Source: Clostridiales bacterium (GTDB lineage: Bacteria > Bacillota > Clostridia > Oscillospirales > Oscillospiraceae). Taken from it: a DNA stretch of 35,573 bases. The first letter of the stretch is position 1. Every line of letters begins with the position of its first letter. The DNA lies in contig DUPK01000031.1 in the NCBI GenBank assembly GCA_012838345.1, positions 1 to 35,573 of the forward strand, read 5' to 3'. Of this stretch, positions 1 to 7,721 are shown piece by piece. Both the position numbers and the translations under genes were made by a program. The notes beneath the pieces were generated by a model. The model worked only from the letters and a program-made list of their open reading frames with translations. It did no database searches and had not been told where the DNA came from.

Positions 1-2
1 AC

Positions 3-157
3 TATCCGCACCCCCGGAACTCTTTGCCCTCTTTTTTCACCGACCGGTGGAGTATATTCATCTGGTAGAAGCCCTGTAAATACAGCACCGGAGCGCAGAG
101 TGCGTGGCTTTTCCTTTTTTCGATAGAAAAACCCAAGGGGCGCGTATCCGCACCCCC
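3..157. repeat. 13-bp direct repeat (two copies)
   Basis: The 13-mer TATCCGCACCCCC occurs at 3-15 and again at 145-157. The right copy forms part of the terminator hairpin of the LysM-CAP gene. The left copy lies at the window edge, so I cannot see whether it belongs to a second terminator or to a longer repeat. Between the copies I see no gene that I can support; short open stretches exist on the minus strand but have no convincing start. Confidence 0.4.
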
Positions 158-161
158 TTGG
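124..161 (-). terminator. Rho-independent terminator of the LysM-CAP gene
   Basis: Read on the minus strand, CCAAGGGG pairs with CCCCTTGG across a loop of about 13 nt and is followed by GTTTTTCT. It begins only a few bases after the stop codon at 165-167. Confidence 0.8.
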
Positions 162-164
162 CAT

Positions 165-800
165 TCAGTTTGCTTTTATAAACATTTGCGTCCAGTAACA
201 GGTTCCGTTCGCCGACTTGGCCACGCCCACACCAATCTGGTTATAGGTGGGGCTCAGTATATTGCTTCGGTGGCCGGGCGAATTCATCCAGGCGTTCATA
301 ACCTCTGCCGGCGTCCTCTGCCCATAGGCAATATTCTCGCCCGCGGCGGAGAACTTAATGCCGAAGTTGTCCATCATGACAAAGGGCGAACCGTAGGTCG
401 GGGACTGGTGGGCGAAATACTTCCTGTCAATCATGTCCTGCGACTTGTAGCGCGCCACCCTGGACAGTTCCCAGTTGTGCTTGAGCATTGAAAGCCCGCG
501 CTTTGCGCGCTCGGCGTTTACGAGCCTGACTACCTCCGCTTCCAGTGATTTGACATCGTCAATGTTGGGTATGGTTATCTTCTGACCCGGGTAGATTAGG
601 GAGGGGTTTTTGATTTGCGGGTTTGCCTTTATAAGCTCGCTTATGCCTATTTGATATTTAACTGCAATCTTCCACATGGTGTCGCCCTTGACGACCGTAT
701 GCGTTCCGCTCTGGGCAAGGGCAAAAGAGTGCGGAAGAAGAGCTGCCGATATTATGAATGCGGCTAAGAGTTTTCTTAATTTTATTTTCGTCTTTTTCAC
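165..800 (-). CDS. Secreted LysM + CAP (YkwD-like) protein
   Basis: The 211-residue product has a signal peptide (residues 1 to about 30: basic start, hydrophobic core, ALAQS cleavage region). A LysM domain follows (about 33-79; HTVVKGDTMWKIA ... YPGQKITIPN) and would bind peptidoglycan. A CAP/SCP-PR1 domain fills about 86-209, with family motifs HQSP, GENIA and SPGHRSNIL. The GTG start at 798-800 is preceded by AGGAGG eight bases away. The same order is typical of clostridial and bacillar wall or spore-coat proteins of the YkwD/SafA type. The biochemical role of bacterial CAP domains is mostly unknown, so the call concerns location and architecture rather than an enzymatic activity. It is a single-gene unit ending in its own terminator and is divergent from the gene at 941. 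Confidence 0.9.
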   Translation of the reverse strand: MKKTKIKLRKLLAAFIISAALLPHSFALAQSGTHTVVKGDTMWKIAVKYQIGISELIKANPQIKNPSLIYPGQKITIPNIDDVKSLEAEVVRLVNAERAKRGLSMLKHNWELSRVARYKSQDMIDRKYFAHQSPTYGSPFVMMDNFGIKFSAAGENIAYGQRTPAEVMNAWMNSPGHRSNILSPTYNQIGVGVAKSANGTCYWTQMFIKAN

Positions 801-940
801 AAGCCTAGCCTCCTCGATGATATTTTGCGTAGATAAAGGACCAATAATGCCGCGAAATATCCGGTATTTTTTTCAGGAGCTCAAGTCCGGCATACGGTGG
901 TTTTATCGGGTAAAAATAGCTTGAAAGGAGATGGTAAACC

Positions 941-1390
941 GTGAACAAAAACGCAGAATTATTAAATTTTGTATATCAAAACTCCGGTATGGGCATAATC
1001 ACCGCGAACCAAATACTGGGCGCGATAGAAAACAGGCGCCTTAGAAGGCAGATTAAGGAACAGCAGAAAGGTTATTCACGCTTTAACAAAGACGCGAAAA
1101 GTCTCCTTAAGAAAAACGGGTACATGGCAAGGGGCGTCAGCCCGCTCCAGAAATTGTCCTCGGGTCTGATGATAAAAATGAAAACGTACAAAGACAGTTC
1201 ACCCTCACATATCGCCGAAATTATGATATTGGGCAGCAACATGGGCATAATCGACGCAAACAGAAGGCTAAATCACTATAAAGGCGCCGATAGGGACGTG
1301 CGCTGCCTCATGCGCCGACTGCTCGAGTTTGAGGAAAACAACGTGCAGCGTTTAAAAAGGAGTTTTTATGATTGCAGCAGGGGTGCCTGA
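941..1390 (+). CDS. Conserved small helical protein of unknown function
   Basis: A 149-residue soluble protein without signal peptide or membrane segment, starting at GTG 941 after AAAGGAG. It looks all-helical and contains an internal duplication: NSGMGIITANQIL (about residues 14-26) is echoed by GSNMGIIDANRRL (about 98-110), each followed by a charged helix rich in Lys, Arg and Glu. From memory this resembles a widespread clostridial family of about 140 residues without assigned function, possibly a ferritin-like four-helix bundle; that fold is inference. The C-terminus is odd: the last four codons and the stop lie inside the terminator hairpin. One extra T in the run at 1363-1367 would instead end the protein at ...RSFL, so the tail may come from a one-base deletion or a sequencing error. 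Confidence 0.75.
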   Translation: MNKNAELLNFVYQNSGMGIITANQILGAIENRRLRRQIKEQQKGYSRFNKDAKSLLKKNGYMARGVSPLQKLSSGLMIKMKTYKDSSPSHIAEIMILGSNMGIIDANRRLNHYKGADRDVRCLMRRLLEFEENNVQRLKRSFYDCSRGA

Positions 1391-1410
1391 CAGAGTGGGC
1401 ACCCCTTTTG
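1380..1410 (+). terminator. Terminator overlapping the stop of the preceding gene
   Basis: GGGGTGCC (1380-1387) pairs with GGCACCCC (1398-1405) and is followed by TTTT. The stop codon TGA at 1388-1390 lies in the loop side of the hairpin. Confidence 0.8.
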
Positions 1411-1522
1411 CCTTGTTCTGATAATTGTGAGAATTAACTAAAATATGGTTGATAACATATATAATTTTACCAATACTCCTTATTGATTTTTGAGATGAAG
1501 CCGTATACTCTGTTGCTAATAC

Positions 1523-1562
1523 AAGGAGGAATGCGACCGCTTGCGGTCGGGAAGGTGCATTT
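1523..1562 (+). promoter_or_regulatory. SD and stem-loop leader of the antiporter
   Basis: A full SD, AAGGAGGA (1523-1530), lies 32 nt before the ATG at 1563. Between them is a hairpin, CGACCG-CTTG-CGGTCG (1534-1549), then a second weaker SD-like AAGGT (1552-1556). An ATG directly after the strong SD opens a 20-codon frame (1531-1593) that overlaps the antiporter start in another phase. The arrangement suggests translational control, by inference only. Confidence 0.4.
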
Positions 1563-2882
1563 ATGGAATCATATCAATTTTTGCTTGACATAGCGCTTAT
1601 TCTGTTCAGCACAAAACTGCTGGGGCTATTTACGAGAGGGCTTAAAATGCCGCAGGTTGTAGGCTCGCTGCTTGCCGGCCTCCTGCTCGGTCCGGCTGTA
1701 CTTAATATTCTGCACGGTACGGATTTCATTAAGAAAGTGTCGGAGCTTGGCGTTATCATACTTATGTTTACGGCCGGTCTAGAAACCGACGTGAAAGAGC
1801 TGAGAAGGGCGGGGAAAGCGTCGCTGATTATAGCTTTTGCCGGGGTTCTTCTGCCGCTCGGTGGCGGATTTCTGATTGCCCATGTCTTCAACCGCGGTGA
1901 CATATCCTCGGGCAACAGGTTACTTCAGAACGTCTTTATAGGCGTGGTTCTTACGGCGACCTCGGTGAGCATAACCGTCGAAACCCTCAGGGAACTGGGG
2001 AAGCTCGACACCCGCGTGGGCAGCGCCATTCTGGGCGCCGCGCTTATAGACGACATCCTTGGAATCCTCGCCCTCACGGTAATCACGAGCTCTACGGGCG
2101 GCGGGGCGGGTATCGGGCTCGTATTGCTCAGAATCTTGCTGTTTTTTGCCTTTGTCGCGGTGACGGGCTTTGCATTTTACAAGTTGTTCATGCGGCTTAT
2201 AAAGCTGTTTAAAAAAGATTTGCGCCGTTTCGCCGTTGTGGCGTTCGTGTTTTGCCTGTTAATGGCCTACTGCGCGGAGGAGTTTTTCGGCGTGGCGGAC
2301 ATTACCGGCGCCTATATTGCGGGACTAATTATCTGCAACACGCAGAAGACAAAGTATATAGCATCAAGGTTTGACACCCTTTCATTCCTGCTGCTATCGC
2401 CCATATTCTTTGCAAGCATAGGTATAGAAGTTGTGCTCCCCCAGATGTCAGGCAATATAATTCTGTTTACGGTCTTGCTGCTTATTGTCTCGATATTGAC
2501 GAAAATAGTCGGCTGCGGTCTTGGAGCCAAAGCTTGCGGGTATCCGGGTAAGGAATCCCTTCAAATCGGCCTGGGCATGATACCCCGCGGCGAGGTCACG
2601 CTCATCATAGCCCAGAAGGGGGTCGCGCTCGGCGTTATGAACACCGCCTTTTACGGCCCGATAATAATAATGGTCGTGGTGACCGCCATAGTCACACCGG
2701 TTCTGTTCAAGCTGGCAGTCGGCAGACAGGAGGGCACGGACAAATACGCGGGAATCGTGGAGAGCCCGCTTGTGGACAGGTACCGCGAAACGGAGCAGTT
2801 CGACTTAGCCCAGCAGGTCCTGCTTGAACTGCATGAGAGCCTGAAGGGCAACAGCGAAGATTCGGAAGATAAGCCCAACTGA
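1563..2882 (+). CDS. Cation/proton antiporter, CPA2 (Kef/NapA-like) family
   Basis: A 439-residue integral membrane protein with about 12 hydrophobic segments, the size of the bare Na_H_Exchanger domain without a C-terminal RCK domain. Family marks are GLLLGP (about 40-44), the LMFTAGLETD segment (about 67-76), TATSVSIT in the unwound fourth helix (131-138), and the ion-site pair D163-D164 (LIDDILGI), which in characterised CPA2 antiporters goes with electrogenic exchange. A late helix carries GMIPRGEVTL, placing Arg where some relatives have Lys. Na+ or K+ for H+ is the likely exchange; the cation cannot be read from sequence. No other in-frame start lies close upstream, so ATG 1563 stands despite its modest ribosome site. 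The last 55 or so residues are hydrophilic and cytoplasmic. Confidence 0.9.
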   Translation: MESYQFLLDIALILFSTKLLGLFTRGLKMPQVVGSLLAGLLLGPAVLNILHGTDFIKKVSELGVIILMFTAGLETDVKELRRAGKASLIIAFAGVLLPLGGGFLIAHVFNRGDISSGNRLLQNVFIGVVLTATSVSITVETLRELGKLDTRVGSAILGAALIDDILGILALTVITSSTGGGAGIGLVLLRILLFFAFVAVTGFAFYKLFMRLIKLFKKDLRRFAVVAFVFCLLMAYCAEEFFGVADITGAYIAGLIICNTQKTKYIASRFDTLSFLLLSPIFFASIGIEVVLPQMSGNIILFTVLLLIVSILTKIVGCGLGAKACGYPGKESLQIGLGMIPRGEVTLIIAQKGVALGVMNTAFYGPIIIMVVVTAIVTPVLFKLAVGRQEGTDKYAGIVESPLVDRYRETEQFDLAQQVLLELHESLKGNSEDSEDKPN

Positions 2883-2893
2883 CTAAAAAATGA

Positions 2894-2935
2894 CAGGCGG
2901 ACATCTCTGTGTTAGGATGCCCGCCTGATTAAATT
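2894..2935. terminator. Bidirectional terminator between convergent genes
   Basis: CAGGCGG-A-CATC pairs with GATG-C-CCGCCTG (2894-2927) apart from one A/C mismatch. On the plus strand it is followed by ATTAAATTTG. On the minus strand it is followed by TCATTTTTTAG, a better T-run, so it may serve both the antiporter and the YgjP-like gene. Confidence 0.7.
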
Positions 2936-2993
2936 TGATGATAATATTTATACTGTCCGTTTGGGCTTTTACGGAAAACCAAGGTGTTTGGGT

Positions 2994-3515
2994 TTAGCCC
3001 TGCCCCTTCAGAAGCCTAATTCTCTCCTTATAATCCGGGAGGACGGAGTCTATCAGCGCGTAAAAGCTCTTGCCGTGATTCTTATGTACTATATGCGCAA
3101 GCTCGTGCACGACCAAATAGTCTATTACCTCGTCGGGGAAGAGCATCAGGCGATACGAAAAGCAAAGCCCGTTTTTCGGGCTGCAGCTCCCGAATCGCTT
3201 TTCGGCCGAGGTTATTTTGATGGAGGAGGGCGAAAGGCCCATGATTGAGCCGTAATGGGCGACGCGGCCGGGAATGTGTTCCTTTGCGCGACGTTTCAAC
3301 TCCTCTTTCTCCTCGGGGGAAGGCTCGGGCATGTTTTCCAGCATCGTGCGCCGCCTCGCAAGGCTTGATTCTATCCAATTGCCGTGCCTTTCTACGAAGC
3401 GGTCAAGCTCATGAACGGGCACATTCCACGGCGCCCGCACTAGGATTTCAAGCTCCTTTGTTACCTCAAGCGAGATTGTTTTTCTTTTTGAGCGTTTCAG
3501 CTTGTATTTGTGCAT
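2994..3515 (-). CDS. YgjP-like zinc metallopeptidase (DUF45)
   Basis: A 173-residue cytosolic protein whose C-terminal half contains HELAHIVHKNHGKSFY, the HExxH zinc motif with a downstream His expected in the YgjP/SprT-like M48-related group. The preceding GSCSPKNGLCFSYRLMLFP is also typical of that family. It is shorter than many members (about 230 residues), missing part of the N-terminal strand region. The start ATG 3513-3515 lies six bases after the stop of the flavodoxin-like gene, so the two should be co-transcribed and translationally coupled. Substrate is unknown for the family. No export signal is present. Confidence 0.88.
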   Translation of the reverse strand: MHKYKLKRSKRKTISLEVTKELEILVRAPWNVPVHELDRFVERHGNWIESSLARRRTMLENMPEPSPEEKEELKRRAKEHIPGRVAHYGSIMGLSPSSIKITSAEKRFGSCSPKNGLCFSYRLMLFPDEVIDYLVVHELAHIVHKNHGKSFYALIDSVLPDYKERIRLLKGQG

Positions 3516-3521
3516 GAGGAT

Positions 3522-4016
3522 TCAGAGCGCGCTCCTGTACCAGTCGAGCATCTCTTTGAGGTTTTCAAGGGAAACGAAGTCTTTGTTGTTCCGGTATGCG
3601 TCCACAATCTCCAAGGCCTCGGCGTCGCCGTCTTTAGCCTTGTCCGACATCATTTTGTAGAACATCTTGAGCAGGAATTTATTCATGCCGCGCAGCCTGT
3701 TCATATCAAGGCCGCCACGCAGGTAAAACGCCGGGACGTCCGAAATCTTGTTTTGTGTGATGAGTTCGTTAAGGGCGGCGCTGTCTTGGGCACGCAGACC
3801 GACGCCCGCGACGGCCCTGACATCGTATTTTTTTAAGGCCTTACTGTATCCCTTGATTTTGCCGGCGGAAAGCCAGCCCATAAAGATGACGGGTTCCCCG
3901 CTTTTTACCCTGTTTTCAGAAAGCGCGTAGTATGGAAGTCCGGTTTCTGCTGAGAGAAGCTCGGCGTATTTTTTGGTAAACCCAGTGTTGGACTTATACA
4001 CTATTGCCCGTATCAT
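3522..4016 (-). CDS. Flavodoxin-like domain protein
   Basis: A 164-residue single-domain protein. The N-terminus MIRAIVYKSNTGFTKKYAE contains the S-x-T-G-x-T phosphate-binding loop of flavodoxins right after the first beta strand. The next strand-loop region (PVIFMGWLSAGKIKGY) fits the second FMN loop of the protoporphyrinogen-oxidase-like flavodoxin group. The start has GGGAGGAAAG directly upstream. It is first in a two-gene minus-strand unit with the YgjP-like peptidase. Partner and reaction cannot be inferred; electron transfer or a redox-linked role is family-level knowledge only. Confidence 0.82.
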   Translation of the reverse strand: MIRAIVYKSNTGFTKKYAELLSAETGLPYYALSENRVKSGEPVIFMGWLSAGKIKGYSKALKKYDVRAVAGVGLRAQDSAALNELITQNKISDVPAFYLRGGLDMNRLRGMNKFLLKMFYKMMSDKAKDGDAEALEIVDAYRNNKDFVSLENLKEMLDWYRSAL

Positions 4017-4334
4017 TTTCTTTCCTCCCAGAATTAAGGCTTAATTGTTTGCAAACCAATTGTATCACTAAATTCAATAATTAAAAGAACAATTTTATGT
4101 TTTATAAAAATTCATCTAGGCTGAATACGCTTTCAAATAACCGGCCACAGTCGAGGTAAAAAGTTAGGTCGCGTCGCGAAAACAATCAAATTCAATAATA
4201 TGCCCAAAAAACAGGCGAAAAACACCCGCGCTTTTTAATTCAAAATTCCATTTGAGTGTTGAAAACAGTCGACTTTTGATGTATTATTAATGCATTATTT
4301 ATAGTATTTTTTTAAAAACCAGGGAAGCTAAGGG
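4017..4334. other. AT-rich divergent intergenic region
   Basis: This 318-base stretch separates the flavodoxin-like gene from xpt and holds no gene. It contains a near-palindrome around TTTGCAAA (about 4042-4062) that overlaps a possible minus-strand -10 (TACAAT, + strand 4059-4064), a 12-bp direct repeat AAATTCAATAAT (4070-4081 and 4188-4199), and the xpt promoter. I looked for a purine riboswitch and found none; the xpt leader predicted from its promoter is only about 40 nt. Confidence 0.6.
4259..4287 (+). promoter_or_regulatory. Promoter of the xpt-importer operon
   Basis: TTGAAA (4259-4264), 17-base spacer, TATTAT (4282-4287). Transcription would start near 4294, about 40 bases before xpt. 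Confidence 0.7.
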
Positions 4335-4919
4335 GTGTCTGAAATAGAGCTATTAAAACGCCGTATTTTAACGGAGGGGCAGGTGTTGCCGGGTAACATC
4401 CTGAAGGTCGACAGCTTCCTGAATCATCAGCTAGACATAAAGCTCCTCTATGAAGCGGGGAAGGAAATTGCCCTTCGCTTTAAGGGGGCTGGCATAACCA
4501 AAATACTGACCGTAGAAGCCTCGGGCATTGCCCTTGCCGCCCTCTGCGGTCTGGTTATGGAAGTGCCCGTGGTGTTTGCAAAGAAGCACCAGACCTCGAA
4601 TCTGGATGCGGACGTATATTCCGCAACGGTGGAGTCCTTCACCCACGGCACAACCTACAATATACGCGTTTCAAAAAAATATCTTGCCAGCAATGACCGG
4701 GTACTCATCGTAGACGACTTTCTGGCAAACGGACGCGCGCTTCTCGGGCTTACGCAGATTGTCCGGGAGGCCGGAGCCGAGCTTGCCGGGGCCGCAATTG
4801 CCATCGAAAAGGGATTTCAGGGCGGAGGGGACATGGTCCGCCGGAAAGGGATAAGAGTCGAGTCCCTGGTGATTATTGACAAGATGGACGATGAGGGCAA
4901 TATTAAATTCAGAGACTGA
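4335..4919 (+). CDS. xpt: Xanthine phosphoribosyltransferase
   Basis: This 194-residue enzyme makes XMP from xanthine and PRPP in the cytosol. It matches the Bacillus Xpt family across its length: KVDSFLNHQLD near residue 24, VEASGIALAAL (60-70), the FAKKH segment (81-85), and the PRPP-binding loop VLIVDDFLANGRAL (123-136). Length equals that of the B. subtilis protein as I remember it. The start is GTG 4335, with AGGG about ten bases ahead; no better start is in frame. It is the first gene of a five-gene unit whose other four genes encode a complete BMP-type importer, so the enzyme probably traps incoming purine base as nucleotide. Unlike B. subtilis xpt, no purine riboswitch precedes it. 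Confidence 0.95.
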   Translation: MSEIELLKRRILTEGQVLPGNILKVDSFLNHQLDIKLLYEAGKEIALRFKGAGITKILTVEASGIALAALCGLVMEVPVVFAKKHQTSNLDADVYSATVESFTHGTTYNIRVSKKYLASNDRVLIVDDFLANGRALLGLTQIVREAGAELAGAAIAIEKGFQGGGDMVRRKGIRVESLVIIDKMDDEGNIKFRD

Positions 4920-4975
4920 TTATTTGGGCGCATAAACGCCTAATAATAAAAACGATTTAATATGGAGGTTCTTTA

Positions 4976-6139
4976 ATGAAAAAGAGGATTGCTTTTCTTA
5001 TGGCCGCTGTGCTGGTCATGGCCACGGTTTTCGCGGCATGCGGCACAAAGCCCACACCCAGCGCAAGTCCCGCGGTTTACAAGGTAGGCGTTATCCACAT
5101 CGGAAACCCGGAGGACGGCGCCGGCTACTCCTATGCGCATGACCAGGGCATCGTCGAAATGCAGAAGAATCTCGGCCTTAAGGACGAGCAGATTGTCCGC
5201 AAACTGAATATCGGCGATACGGACAGTGCGGCCACCAGAACTGCCATAGAGGAATGCATAGAGGCCGGCTGCAAGATTATCTTCGCCACCAGCTACGGCT
5301 ATATGGACACTATGGAGGCCATGGCTGAAGAGTATCCCGACATAATCTTCTCGCACGGCACGGGCTACAAGTCCAACGGCAAGAACTTCAACAATTACTT
5401 CGGACGCATTTATCAGCCCCGCTATCTTGCCGGTATAGCGGCTGGCCTTAGAACCGAGAGCAACAAAATCGGCTATGTTGCCGCCCAGCCCATCTCCAAC
5501 TCAGAGGTTACCGGCGGCATTGACGCCTTTGCAAAGGGTGTGGCTGCCGTCAACCCGGACGCTAAGGTTTATGTAAAGGTAACAAACACCTGGTTTGACC
5601 TTGCGCTTGAAGGAAGCACTGCCGAAGCCTTGATTGACCTCGGCTGCGACGTAATCGCTCAGCACTGTGACACCACCGCTCCCCAGATTGCCGCCGAAAA
5701 TGCCGGTGTATGGGGCTGCGGATACAACTCCGATATGACCGACTCCGCTCCCAACGCGCACCTCACCGCGCCCATCTGGAACTGGGGCGTTTACTACACC
5801 ACCGCAGTTAGGGCTGCCATGGACGGCAAATGGGAAGAGCTCGGCAACTACTACGGCGGCCTGAAGGAAGGCTTTGTCGACATCTCCCCGCTCACCAAGA
5901 ACTGTGTCGAGGGCACAAAGGAGATTATCGACCAGGTCAGGGAGCTTATGATTAGCGGCGAATTCGGCGTGTTTGACGGCAAGCAGGTCGTTGTTGAAAA
6001 CGGAAAGGTTTCCCTCGTTGACGAGGCTCTCCTTGACAACCAGGGCAACGTGATTGTCGAAGCCGGCGGCCCCTGCCTCGACGACGCCACCATCCAGGGT
6101 AAAATCAACTGGTATTACGAAAACGTAGTTCTCCAGTAA
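4976..6139 (+). CDS. BMP-family substrate-binding lipoprotein (purine/nucleoside ABC importer)
   Basis: A 387-residue lipoprotein whose signal peptide ends in the lipobox FAAC (Cys22), so it would be anchored to the outer face of the membrane. The mature part has the BMP (PnrA/NupN-like) fold marks: VGVIHIGNPEDGAGYSYAHD at the first strand, FATSYGYMD (about 99), FGRIYQPRYLAGIAAG (about 142) and GYVAAQPISNSEV. BMP proteins known so far bind purine nucleosides or bases. ATG 4976 follows GGAGG at good spacing. It sits 56 bases after xpt and 25 before the ATPase. Pairing with xpt favours a xanthine- or guanine-type ligand, which is inference. Confidence 0.93.
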   Translation: MKKRIAFLMAAVLVMATVFAACGTKPTPSASPAVYKVGVIHIGNPEDGAGYSYAHDQGIVEMQKNLGLKDEQIVRKLNIGDTDSAATRTAIEECIEAGCKIIFATSYGYMDTMEAMAEEYPDIIFSHGTGYKSNGKNFNNYFGRIYQPRYLAGIAAGLRTESNKIGYVAAQPISNSEVTGGIDAFAKGVAAVNPDAKVYVKVTNTWFDLALEGSTAEALIDLGCDVIAQHCDTTAPQIAAENAGVWGCGYNSDMTDSAPNAHLTAPIWNWGVYYTTAVRAAMDGKWEELGNYYGGLKEGFVDISPLTKNCVEGTKEIIDQVRELMISGEFGVFDGKQVVVENGKVSLVDEALLDNQGNVIVEAGGPCLDDATIQGKINWYYENVVLQ

Positions 6140-6164
6140 TTATTCGAAAGGCTGTTGACAGCTT

Positions 6165-7721
6165 ATGACAGAGACAGTCAATGCTAAGGGCTCTGTGCCG
6201 GATGTTGCAATAGAGCTTAAGGGAATAACCAAGAAATTCGGCACGGTCGTTGCCAACAACAACATTGACCTCTCCGTCAGACGGGGCGAGATTCTCGCGC
6301 TTCTTGGCGAGAACGGTTCAGGAAAAACAACACTGATGAACATGCTGTCGGGGATTTACCGCCCCGACAGCGGCTCTGTTTTTATAGACGGAAAGCGTGT
6401 GGTCATAAACTCACCGGAGGACGCCAAGAAGCTGGGAATCGGAATGATTCACCAGCATTTCAAGCTGGTTGAGGTGCTCACCGCGGCCGACAACATAGTG
6501 ATGGGAGCCGAGGAGCGCGGAGTTTTCCTCACCCGGAAGAGATTTGAAAAGACAAGGGAAATCTGCAAGAAATACGGGCTGAACGTCGACATGGAAAAGT
6601 ATGTCTACAACATGTCGGTCAGCGAAAAGCAGTCACTCGAAATCGCGAAGGTCCTCTATTACGGGGCGAAAATACTTATACTCGACGAACCCACGGCGGT
6701 ATTGACCCCGCAGGAGACAAAGCACCTGTTTGAAATCCTGCGCTCCATGCGCGACCAAGGCTGCGCGATAATTATTATCACGCACAAGCTAAACGAGGTG
6801 CTTGAAATAAGCGACAGGGTGACGATTCTAAGAAAGGGCGAGAGCGTCGCGACGGTCGAGACCAGGAACACAAACGCAAACGAGCTTACCGAACTCATGG
6901 TCGGCAGAAAGGTCAGCCTCGCGATAGAGCGCCCGAAGGTGAAGGTCGGTGCAAATCTCCTCCATGTGCACCACCTGACGATTGAAAACAGCGACGGGAT
7001 TGAGGTAATTAAAAATGTCTCCTTCGACTTAAACGAGGGAGAAATCCTCGGTGTCGCGGGCATCGCCGGCAGCGGGCAGAAGGAGCTTTGCGAAGCGATT
7101 GCCGGGCTTCATCCGATAAAAAAAGGCGCAATCCTCTACAAAGACGAAAATATAGAGCGCAGGACCCCGCGCGAGCTGATCAATCTCGGAATCAGCATGA
7201 GCTTTATACCCGAGGACAGGCTTGGCATGGGGCTCGCCGCTTCTCTGGATATTACGGACAATATGATGCTGAAAAACTACGCGCGGGGCAAATCGCCCTT
7301 TGTCGACAGAAAGACGGCCGGCGAGACCGCAAAGCGTATAGTGAAGTCGCTTGATATTGTCACTCCCTCAATAAACACACCCGTAAGGCGCCTGTCGGGC
7401 GGCAACGTTCAGAAGGTGCTTCTGGGCCGCGAAATTGACGCGAGCCCCAAGGTACTGATAACCGCCTATCCCGTTCGCGGGCTGGATATTAATTCTTCTT
7501 ATACGATTTACAATCTCCTGAATACTCAGAAGCAAAACGGAGCCGGAGTACTGTTCATAGGCGAGGACCTCGACGTCATGCTTGAGCTCTGCGACCGCAT
7601 TATGGTACTCTGTCACGGTCGTGTTTCCGGTATAGTTAAGGCTTCGGAGGTCACCAAGGAGCAGTTAGGGCTTATGATGACTCGGCTAAGTGAAAGTGAG
7701 GTTGAAAAGAATGCCGGATAA
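6165..7721 (+). CDS. Double-domain ABC transporter ATPase of the purine importer
   Basis: A 518-residue protein with two fused nucleotide-binding domains, the layout of NupO/YufO and sugar-importer ATPases. Domain 1 has Walker A GENGSGKTT (about 50-58) and Walker B ILILDEPTAVLTPQE; its signature position reads SVSEKQ instead of LSGGQ. Domain 2 has the degenerate Walker A GIAGSGQKEL normal for this class, an intact LSGGNVQK signature, and a Walker B region AYPVRGLD that lacks the catalytic Glu. Each composite site therefore pairs canonical and degenerate motifs, suggesting only one site hydrolyses ATP well. The stop overlaps the next permease start by 11 bases. Confidence 0.94.
   Translation: MTETVNAKGSVPDVAIELKGITKKFGTVVANNNIDLSVRRGEILALLGENGSGKTTLMNMLSGIYRPDSGSVFIDGKRVVINSPEDAKKLGIGMIHQHFKLVEVLTAADNIVMGAEERGVFLTRKRFEKTREICKKYGLNVDMEKYVYNMSVSEKQSLEIAKVLYYGAKILILDEPTAVLTPQETKHLFEILRSMRDQGCAIIIITHKLNEVLEISDRVTILRKGESVATVETRNTNANELTELMVGRKVSLAIERPKVKVGANLLHVHHLTIENSDGIEVIKNVSFDLNEGEILGVAGIAGSGQKELCEAIAGLHPIKKGAILYKDENIERRTPRELINLGISMSFIPEDRLGMGLAASLDITDNMMLKNYARGKSPFVDRKTAGETAKRIVKSLDIVTPSINTPVRRLSGGNVQKVLLGREIDASPKVLITAYPVRGLDINSSYTIYNLLNTQKQNGAGVLFIGEDLDVMLELCDRIMVLCHGRVSGIVKASEVTKEQLGLMMTRLSESEVEKNAG

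Noticed and set aside
1531-1593. Real leader peptide before the antiporter
   Set aside because: The ATG touches the SD directly (no spacing), so efficient translation is unlikely; kept only as part of the leader finding.
4290-4334. Purine riboswitch in front of xpt
   Set aside because: xpt often has one, but no aptamer core is visible and the leader from the predicted promoter is too short.
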